Assembly (NCBI RefSeq): GCF_003369575.1
Contig: NZ_PIOC01000012.1
Span: forward strand, 62,001-126,000
DNA from: Oceanobacillus arenosus
Lineage (GTDB): Bacteria; Bacillota; Bacilli; Bacillales; Amphibacillaceae
Length of the DNA: 64,000 bases
Direction of reading: 5' to 3'
The translations under genes and the position numbers were made by a program. Of this stretch, positions 58,219 through 64,000 are shown in pieces. The notes beneath the pieces were generated by a model. That model ran no database searches. It was not told where the DNA came from and saw only the letters and a program-made list of their open reading frames with translations. Within the stretch, counting starts at the first letter, position 1; every line of letters starts with the position of its first letter.

Positions 58219-58668
58219 ATGGAAAATCAAAAGCTGATCAATTTTTTAAATCAACTGCTATCAAATTATGTTGTCCTGTATATTAAGCTCCATCGATATC
58301 ATTGGTTTATTCAAGGGAGACATTTCTTCCTTTTACACGAGAAATTTGAGGAAATGTATAAGGTAATAGCTAGTGATATCGATGAAATTGCAGAACGAAT
58401 TCTAATGATTGATGGCAAGCCACTTGCAACAATGGTCAAGTATTTAAAGGAAACGACATTAGTTGAGGCGAATGCAGACGATAAAGAAAATGAGATCATT
58501 GCACAATTGATCGAGGATTTCGAGCAGATGATTGCAGAAATTCATCAAGCAGGAATACCTCTCAGCGAAGAGCAGAACGATGATCCAACATTCGATTTAT
58601 TAGCAACATTACAAGGGAAATTAGAAAAATATGTATGGATGTTAAAAAGCTATCTCGCATTTGAATAA
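58219..58668 (+). CDS. dps: Dps-family ferritin-like DNA-protection protein
   Basis: A 149-residue Dps/MrgA-type miniferritin that stores iron and consumes peroxide. The intersubunit ferroxidase residues align: H28, H40, D55 and E59 in HRYHWFIQG, LLHEKFEEMY and DIDEIAERIL. GAGGTG precedes the ATG. No PerR-type operator is obvious upstream, though the gap is only 59 bases. B. subtilis has no Dps gene between mutL and miaA, so this is a lineage-specific insertion. Which Dps paralogue it represents is uncertain. Confidence 0.9.
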   Translation: MENQKLINFLNQLLSNYVVLYIKLHRYHWFIQGRHFFLLHEKFEEMYKVIASDIDEIAERILMIDGKPLATMVKYLKETTLVEANADDKENEIIAQLIEDFEQMIAEIHQAGIPLSEEQNDDPTFDLLATLQGKLEKYVWMLKSYLAFE

Positions 58669-58694
58669 AAAGAATAGAATTTAGGGGAAAACGA

Positions 58695-59630
58695 ATGAAA
58701 AAAACAGTAGTAGCTATCGTTGGTCCAACTGCGGTAGGGAAAACGAAGCTGAGTATCGAAATCGCCAAAAGATTTAATGGAGAGATTATCAGCGGAGATT
58801 CGATGCAAGTATACAAAGGTTTTGATATTGGAACGGCGAAGATAAGCGAGGAAGAAATGGAGGGAATTCCTCATCATATGATCGATATCTTAAATGAGGA
58901 TGAAGTCTTTTCTGTCGCAGATTATCAATATTACGTTCAGAAGTATATTGATGAGATTTCCGCTAAAGGGAAATTGCCGATTATCGTCGGTGGTAGTGGT
59001 CTTTATATACAGGCGGCATTATATAACTATAATTTTGCTGAGCAAAAAAGAGATGACACACTAACAAGTAAGCTAGAGCGGATGATTGAGCAGGAAGGAA
59101 TTATGCCATTATATCATCGTCTGGAAGAAATTGATCCCGAACAAGCGAAGAAAATCCATCCGAATAACCATCGAAGGGTGATTCGAGCGCTTGAAATCTA
59201 TGAAACAACTGGAATGACGATGACGGCGTATCAACAGGAGCAAGTAGTGGAATCCCCGTACAACCTAATATTACTCGGGTTAGAGATGGAGAGGGAACGG
59301 TTGTACGAAAGAATCAATCAAAGGGTTGATTTAATGATCAAGACGGGACTTGTCAAGGAAGTAAAAGATCACTATGATCGAGGTCTAGAAAATAGCCAGG
59401 CAATGACAGCAATTGGCTATAAAGAGTTTATCCCATTATTCAAGGGTGAAGAAAGCGAAGAGCTAGCAATTGAGCTTTTAAAGCGTAATTCAAGAAGGTA
59501 TGCGAAACGACAATATACATGGTTTAAAAACAAAATGGATATTAGCTGGTATTCGCTCTCGCCGAGCAGCATAAATGAAAAGTTTAAAATGATTTTTGAC
59601 GATTTAGCAGGGATTTTAGAAAAAAAGTAG
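58695..59630 (+). CDS. miaA: tRNA dimethylallyltransferase MiaA
   Basis: MiaA adds the dimethylallyl group to A37 of tRNAs reading UNN codons, producing the MiaB substrate. The P-loop GPTAVGKTKLS (about residues 10-20), SGDSMQVY and GGSGLYIQA motifs are present, and length is 311 residues. GGGGAAAAC precedes the ATG, and hfq starts 37 bases after the stop, the common miaA-hfq pair. Confidence 0.96.
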   Translation: MKKTVVAIVGPTAVGKTKLSIEIAKRFNGEIISGDSMQVYKGFDIGTAKISEEEMEGIPHHMIDILNEDEVFSVADYQYYVQKYIDEISAKGKLPIIVGGSGLYIQAALYNYNFAEQKRDDTLTSKLERMIEQEGIMPLYHRLEEIDPEQAKKIHPNNHRRVIRALEIYETTGMTMTAYQQEQVVESPYNLILLGLEMERERLYERINQRVDLMIKTGLVKEVKDHYDRGLENSQAMTAIGYKEFIPLFKGEESEELAIELLKRNSRRYAKRQYTWFKNKMDISWYSLSPSSINEKFKMIFDDLAGILEKK

Positions 59631-59667
59631 AATGGTTATAGTATAGATAAATAGAGGAGGAAGTACG

Positions 59668-59892
59668 ATGGCGCAAACTGTAAATGTTCAAGATCAATAT
59701 TTAAATCAATTAAGAAAACATCATATTTCAGTTACTGTATTCCTTACAAATGGTTTCCAATTAAGAGGGATTGTGAAGGCATTTGATAATTTCACGGTAT
59801 TACTTGAAACCGACGGGAAACAACAGCTTATATTTAAACATGCTATTTCTACCTTTGCTCCTGTTAAAAATGTATCATTAGAAAATGAGTAA
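59668..59892 (+). CDS. hfq: RNA chaperone Hfq
   Basis: Hfq is an Sm-like hexameric RNA chaperone. The 74-residue protein has Sm1 ([24 protein letters not shown] region) and Sm2 ([10 protein letters not shown], with the Bacillus-type KHA). AGGAGGAAG precedes the ATG. It ends at a strong terminator, closing the mutS-mutL-dps-miaA-hfq run. Confidence 0.97.
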   Translation: MAQTVNVQDQYLNQLRKHHISVTVFLTNGFQLRGIVKAFDNFTVLLETDGKQQLIFKHAISTFAPVKNVSLENE

Positions 59893-59893
59893 G

Positions 59894-59929
59894 TGGAAAA
59901 CGGACGCTAGCAATGGCGTCCGTTTTCCA
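59894..59929 (+). terminator. Strong intrinsic terminator after hfq
   Basis: 59894-59907 pairs perfectly over 14 bp with 59916-59929, with an 8-nt loop. The following T content is modest, but the G+C-rich stem is very stable and could also act in the opposite direction. Confidence 0.85.
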
Positions 59930-60006
59930 TTGGTTTTGAAACTTAGGCGTTTGTCACAACTTTTTTCCCTTATGCGTATACTAAGGTTGACTAAAGGGGT
60001 GATAAC

Positions 60007-60930
60007 GTGGAATCACAATTGAACCGTAATCGAAATGGTCAAATAAATATTATATTGCATAACAATAATAATAAACCAAATGTAGAGCGAAAGAATCCGT
60101 TAGAATTTAGTAAGAATGAACAATATAAAGCGATTGATCATGAATTTTCTTCATTTATTGGCATGGATAAGTTAAAAATGACGGTTAAAGAGATCTATGC
60201 GACAATCATTATCAATGAAAAACGGAAAGAGCTAGGCTTAAAAAGCTCCAAGCAAGTACTCCACATGCTATTTAAAGGTAATCCCGGTACTGGTAAGACT
60301 ACAGTTGCGAGAAAGCTTGCCAAAGTATATTTTAATATGAATATATTATCAAAAGGACATTTTGTTGAGGCGGAACGAGCGGATTTGGTTGGTGAATACA
60401 TTGGTCAGACCGCACAAAAGACGCGCGCAATCATCCAGAAAGCAATGGGTGGTGTACTTTTTATTGATGAAGCATATTCATTAGCACGTGGTGGAGAAAA
60501 GGATTTTGGCAAGGAAGCAATCGATACCTTAGTGAAGCATATGGAGGACCATCATAACGATTTTGTCTTAATTCTTGCAGGATATCCTTATGAAATGGAT
60601 AAATTTCTATTATTAAATCCTGGTTTACAGTCGAGATTTCCTTTTATCTTAAATTTTGAAGATTATGGGGTCGATCAATTATTAGAAATTGCAAAACAAA
60701 TGGTAGGTGAAAGGGAATATGAATTAACAAAGGAAGCGGAATGGGAGCTCAGAAATCAATTATATAAGAAAACAGGTGGAAGTGTACGCAACTTTTCCAA
60801 TGCCCGTTATGTACGGAACGTAATTGAACATGCGATTCGGATGCATGCTGTAAGGTTATTACAGGAAGAGCGCTATACATCGGAAGACCTGACCCAAATT
60901 ACGGCAAAAGACTTGCAGATGGATGATTGA
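60007..60930 (+). CDS. spoVK: Stage V sporulation protein K
   Basis: SpoVK is an AAA ATPase of the CbxX/CfqX family required for spore maturation in the mother cell. Walker A is GNPGTGKTT (about residues 90-98), Walker B is LFIDEAYSLARGG, and the sensor region NPGLQSRFPF follows. The start is GTG 60007 behind AAAGGGGTGAT; length is 307 residues. GTCACAA (59953-59959) and CGTATACT (59975-59982), 15 bases apart, loosely resemble a sigma-E promoter, consistent with known mother-cell expression. Confidence 0.94.
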   Translation: MESQLNRNRNGQINIILHNNNNKPNVERKNPLEFSKNEQYKAIDHEFSSFIGMDKLKMTVKEIYATIIINEKRKELGLKSSKQVLHMLFKGNPGTGKTTVARKLAKVYFNMNILSKGHFVEAERADLVGEYIGQTAQKTRAIIQKAMGGVLFIDEAYSLARGGEKDFGKEAIDTLVKHMEDHHNDFVLILAGYPYEMDKFLLLNPGLQSRFPFILNFEDYGVDQLLEIAKQMVGEREYELTKEAEWELRNQLYKKTGGSVRNFSNARYVRNVIEHAIRMHAVRLLQEERYTSEDLTQITAKDLQMDD

Positions 60931-60988
60931 ATACTAGTGAATAGCGTAACTACATGTGATTTACGGAAATGAGTGAACATATTAGAAA

Positions 60989-61017
60989 ATCCTCAGTGAT
61001 GATTCGTTGCTGAGGAT
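60989..61017 (+). terminator. Weak hairpin after spoVK
   Basis: ATCCTCAG (60989-60996) pairs perfectly with CTGAGGAT (61010-61017) around a 13-nt loop. It lacks a T run, so termination is uncertain. Confidence 0.45.
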
Positions 61018-61169
61018 CCATCTATCTCTAATTGCATACTCTAATTTTGTAAATACCTCCCTTTTTGTTATGATGGAGGAATAGATAGGATACATAAGGA
61101 TGCTTTCATATTAATAGATGTAGAACAGTTCTGTTAGAAAGAGATTCTTCAAAAGAAAGAGGTCGTTAC

Positions 61170-62414
61170 ATGTCCAAAGAGAAAATCCTAGTTATCGCAG
61201 TTAAAAAAGATGGCCAGCAGGAGGAAAGGTTTCATTCTTCGTTAGATGAACTTGTTTCACTAGGAAAAACAGCTGGTGGAACAGTAGTACGTGTAATCAC
61301 GCAAAATCGCAATCGAATCCATCCGGCTACATATATCGGGGAAGGAAAAATTGAAGAAATTAAACAGGAAATTGATACATTGGAAATAGATCTTGTCATA
61401 TCGAATGATGAGCTGTCACCGAGTCAGTTAAGGAATTTAGGAAATCGTTTCGAGGTTCGAATCATCGATCGGAGTCAGCTGATCCTAGATATCTTTGCTC
61501 AGCGAGCTCGGACAAGAGAAGGGAAGCTGCAGGTCGAACTGGCACAATTGGAATATTTGTTGCCAAGGCTTCAAGGACAAGGGATTGCCATGTCGCGTCT
61601 AGGAGCAGGTATTGGCACGAGAGGACCCGGGGAAACCAAATTAGAAACCGATCGACGTCATATTAAAAACAAAATCCATGATATTAAACAAAAACTAAAA
61701 TTAGTGGTTCGTACCCGGGAACAGTATAGGAAGCGAAGGAAGATTAACGAGGTATTCCAAATTGCTGTTGTTGGATATACGAATGCAGGCAAATCTACCT
61801 TGTTTAATCGATTAACAGCAAGTAATACGTTAGAGGAAAATAAATTATTTGCAACACTTGATCCATTAACACGGAAATTACAGCTTAACTCCGGTTTCCA
61901 AGCATTGATCACCGATACAGTTGGCTTTCTTCAGGAATTACCAACATCATTGATCGCTTCCTTCCGTTCGACATTAGAGGAGGTTTCCGCTGCAAATCTG
62001 CTTTTACATGTTGTTGATGGATCGCATGAAGATCAAGTACAGCAACAGAAGACAGTTTTAAAATTACTTGATGATTTACACGCACAGCAAATCCCTGTAC
62101 TTACGATCTATAATAAAAAGGATTTAATCAAAGACGCTGTTATTCCATTGAATCATCCATATCTGATCATTAGTGCATACGATGAAAATGATGTACAACG
62201 TGTGCTGCTTGAGATTGAAGGGCTTCTTAAGGAATTATGGGAAAGCTATGCGGTCGAACTAGACCCAGATAAGGGGAAATTAATTTCTAAACTTGAGCGC
62301 GAAACAATTATTACAAAGAAGATATTTGACGAAACGAAAAATAAATACATTATTTATGGCTATATTCGGAAAGAACACCCGATAAATTATATGACAAAAA
62401 CAGATGCAGAGTAA
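61170..62414 (+). CDS. hflX: Ribosome-associated GTPase HflX
   Basis: HflX is a GTPase that splits stalled or hibernating ribosomes under stress. The N-terminal domain contains THPATYIGEGK-like (IHPATYIGEGKIEEI), DRSQLILDIFAQRA and the GPGETKLE loop. The G domain has GYTNAGKST (about residues 202-210) and DTVGFLQ. Length is 414 residues. AAAGAGGT precedes the ATG. It is YnbA in B. subtilis, in the same location. Confidence 0.95.
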   Translation: MSKEKILVIAVKKDGQQEERFHSSLDELVSLGKTAGGTVVRVITQNRNRIHPATYIGEGKIEEIKQEIDTLEIDLVISNDELSPSQLRNLGNRFEVRIIDRSQLILDIFAQRARTREGKLQVELAQLEYLLPRLQGQGIAMSRLGAGIGTRGPGETKLETDRRHIKNKIHDIKQKLKLVVRTREQYRKRRKINEVFQIAVVGYTNAGKSTLFNRLTASNTLEENKLFATLDPLTRKLQLNSGFQALITDTVGFLQELPTSLIASFRSTLEEVSAANLLLHVVDGSHEDQVQQQKTVLKLLDDLHAQQIPVLTIYNKKDLIKDAVIPLNHPYLIISAYDENDVQRVLLEIEGLLKELWESYAVELDPDKGKLISKLERETIITKKIFDETKNKYIIYGYIRKEHPINYMTKTDAE

Positions 62415-62443
62415 AACAGCAATAAGTAAAAAGAGGAGAAATA

Positions 62444-63694
62444 ATGAACATGATTGAAGAATTGGTAAAACAAGCAGAATTAGATTGTAGTTTCGTACAT
62501 CAGAAAATGAATGAAATCGTTGAAAAAAATCAGAAACGTGTGCTTGACGCATTTATTAGTAATCGTATTAGTGATAGCCATTTTAGCTCAACAACAGGCT
62601 ATGGTTATGATGATCTAGGCCGTGATGCATTGGAAGCTGTTTATGCAGAAGTCTTTGGTGGGGAGGATGCACTTGTCCGACCACAAATCGTTTCTGGCAC
62701 ACATGCAATTGCGACGACATTATTTGGTTTATTAAGGCCAAATGATGAACTGATTTATATTACTGGAAAACCTTATGACACGCTGGAAGAGGTAATCGGC
62801 ATTAGGGGAAACAATACTGGATCATTAAAAGACTATCATATTAAGTATCAGGAAGTAAGCCTAACAGATGCAGGTGAAATTGACTTACCAGCTGTTAAAA
62901 ATACGATTACAGCTGATACGAAGGTGATTGGTATTCAACGGTCGAAAGGATATGATGATCGCCCATCATTTACAATTCAGGAAATTGCAGAAGCAATCCG
63001 ATTTGTAAAAGAGATAAACCCTAATATTATTATCTTTATTGATAATTGTTATGGTGAATTTGTAGAAGAACAGGAGCCACTTCATGTTGGCGCGGATATT
63101 ATGGCAGGTTCTTTAATTAAGAATCCTGGTGGAGGTATCGTTCGTGCAGGTGGCTATATTGTTGGGCGAGAAGATCTAATTAATCAATGTGCAAACCGCT
63201 TAACTGCACCGGGTCTTGGCAAGGAAACTGGCGCAACCTTTAATATGTTGCAAGAAATGTACCAAGGGTTATTTTTAGCGCCACATGTCGTTGGACAAGC
63301 ATTGAAGGGCGCAATATTTACGGCTAGATTTCTTGAATTGATAGGTTTTAAAACGTCACCACATTATCAAGCAAATCGTACGGATCTAATTCAATCCGTC
63401 ACTTTTCCAGATGCAGAGCAAATGATCGCCTTCTGTCAAGCGATACAACGAAATTCACCAGTGAACTCTTATGTGACTCCGTATCCAAGTGAAATGCCTG
63501 GCTATGAAGATAAAGTAATTATGGCTGCAGGGACATTTATTCAGGGATCAAGCATCGAATTATCTGCTGATGGTCCGATTCGTCCACCGTATACGGCGTT
63601 TGTTCAAGGTGGACTAACATATGAGCATGTGAAAATAGCATTAATAGAAGCAGTAAAAAGTTTGGTAAATCAGGGTTTTATAAAACTTATTTAG
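62444..63694 (+). CDS. ynbB: YnbB, PLP-dependent methionine gamma-lyase-like protein
   Basis: A 416-residue fold-type I PLP protein of the family often called aluminium resistance or methionine gamma-lyase-like. The PLP-binding Lys is in AGSLIKNPGGG (about residues 222-232), preceded by FIDNCYGEF, where Asp contacts the cofactor. In B. subtilis ynbB is one of several genes linked to EF-P 5-aminopentanol modification; substrate and reaction are not settled. AAGAGGAG precedes the ATG. It lies between hflX and glnR, as in B. subtilis. Confidence 0.92.
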   Translation: MNMIEELVKQAELDCSFVHQKMNEIVEKNQKRVLDAFISNRISDSHFSSTTGYGYDDLGRDALEAVYAEVFGGEDALVRPQIVSGTHAIATTLFGLLRPNDELIYITGKPYDTLEEVIGIRGNNTGSLKDYHIKYQEVSLTDAGEIDLPAVKNTITADTKVIGIQRSKGYDDRPSFTIQEIAEAIRFVKEINPNIIIFIDNCYGEFVEEQEPLHVGADIMAGSLIKNPGGGIVRAGGYIVGREDLINQCANRLTAPGLGKETGATFNMLQEMYQGLFLAPHVVGQALKGAIFTARFLELIGFKTSPHYQANRTDLIQSVTFPDAEQMIAFCQAIQRNSPVNSYVTPYPSEMPGYEDKVIMAAGTFIQGSSIELSADGPIRPPYTAFVQGGLTYEHVKIALIEAVKSLVNQGFIKLI

Positions 63695-63704
63695 GGAATA
63701 CAAG

Positions 63705-63730
63705 AAAAGAGTCCAAAAAGGCTCTTTTTT
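63705..63730 (+). terminator. Intrinsic terminator after ynbB
   Basis: AAAAGAG (63705-63711) pairs with CTCTTTT (63722-63728), with inner CC/GG pairs and a one-base bulge, and a T6 tract. Confidence 0.82.
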
Positions 63731-63787
63731 ACTTACTCAATTTTCATCGGTTATTGTAATGGAGAGTCATAGACAGTTTTGTAGCTT

Positions 63788-63829
63788 GTTGATTCCCGCC
63801 CGCAGCATGCCAAGTGTTTCTCTGGAGCG
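63788..63829 (+). repeat. Possible fragment of repeat element A
   Basis: A short stretch ending in CTGGAGCG, with AAGTGTTTCT just before, resembles the element A core (compare 26999-27014). Neither inverted-repeat end is convincing, so it would be a decayed remnant. Confidence 0.3.
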
Positions 63830-63875
63830 TTAAGATATGCTAACATGTTTCATTACTATAAAAAAGTGTTCTTGA

Positions 63876-63892
63876 TGTAAGGTTATCTAACA
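63876..63892 (+). promoter_or_regulatory. GlnR/TnrA operator 1
   Basis: TGTAAGGTTATCTAACA fits the consensus TGTNAN7TNACA exactly. It lies just upstream of the glnR promoter. Confidence 0.85.
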
Positions 63893-63897
63893 AATAA

Positions 63898-63926
63898 TTG
63901 ACAGCTAACCTTACATACAATATAAT
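63898..63926 (+). promoter_or_regulatory. glnR promoter with overlapping GlnR operator 2
   Basis: Perfect TTGACA (63898-63903) and perfect TATAAT (63921-63926) are 17 bases apart. A second operator, TGACAGCTAACCTTACA (63899-63915), overlaps the -35 box and differs from the consensus by one base. Binding there would block RNA polymerase, matching GlnR autorepression in B. subtilis. Confidence 0.85.
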
Positions 63927-63955
63927 TAACCTATCAATTAGTTGGGGGTAATGGT

Positions 63956-64000
63956 TTGAATGATCAGGATCGTCGTTCAATGCCTTTGTTTTCAATTGGC
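63956..64000 (+). CDS. glnR: GlnR, nitrogen regulator (5' end only)
   Basis: Fifteen codons starting at TTG 63956 read MNDQDRRSMPLFSIG, matching the N terminus of the MerR-family repressor GlnR, which controls glutamine synthetase genes. GGGGGT lies about 6 bases before the start. The gene runs off the window. Position after ynbB and the two GlnR-type operators upstream support the call. Confidence 0.88.
   Translation, partial: MNDQDRRSMPLFSIG

Noticed and set aside
1-64000. CRISPR array, prophage, toxin-antitoxin or restriction locus
   Set aside because: Genes follow conserved Bacillaceae order throughout, no regularly spaced repeats were seen, and no integrase, phage structural or defence gene is recognisable.

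Overview
The window is a 64-kb stretch of core chromosome from a low-G+C, endospore-forming member of the Bacillaceae. Gene content and order follow the Bacillus subtilis rpsB-to-glnR segment almost step by step. The spore genes dpaA/dpaB, spoIIIE, spoVS, cotE, spoVK and tepA make sporulation nearly certain. The protein sequences and the short dispersed repeats suggest an Oceanobacillus/Virgibacillus-like halotolerant relative, but that placement is inference. Every gene is on the + strand. I see no rRNA, tRNA, CRISPR array, prophage or complete insertion sequence.

Layout. 1-5181: translation and envelope genes rpsB, tsf, pyrH, frr, uppS, cdsA. 5279-10928: rseP and polC, with dxr (after cdsA) and proS (after rseP) missing from their usual places. 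10929-20958: the nusA-infB block (rimP, nusA, ylxR, ylxQ, infB, ylxP, rbfA, truB, ribF), then rpsO and pnp, with a structured leader in front of rimP and another in front of rpsO. 21382-29266: ylxY, mlpA, ymxH, then the dipicolinate/lysine operon dpaA-dpaB-asd-dapG-dapA behind a good sigma-K-type promoter. 29713-33013: tepA, ylzJ, spoIIIE; rnjB, usually just before tepA, is replaced by a repeat. 33014-38391: a guanine riboswitch followed by a four-gene nucleoside ABC importer. 38664-42960: ymfF, ymfH, ymfI, ymfK. 42978-47054: rodZ, pgsA, cinA, recA. 47265-53211: rny, ymdB, spoVS, miaB, ricA, cotE. 53686-64000: mutS, mutL, a Dps gene, miaA, hfq, spoVK, hflX, ynbB and the first 15 codons of glnR behind two GlnR-type operators.

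How the parts fit. The first third builds and regulates translation, transcription elongation and RNA decay. The dpa/asd/dap block sends aspartate carbon to diaminopimelate, lysine and spore dipicolinate. The riboswitch ties nucleoside uptake to guanine level. mutS/mutL and recA cover DNA repair. ymfI and ynbB, at opposite ends of the second half, both belong to the set linked to EF-P modification in B. subtilis.

The least ordinary content lies between genes. One family of roughly 210-290 bp elements has terminal inverted repeats and looks MITE-like. A second repeat family includes a copy that duplicated 19 bp across the rny stop codon and terminator arm. Several of these repeats sit directly behind intrinsic terminators. 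I found no clearly new multi-gene system; the findings list gives the candidates worth checking.
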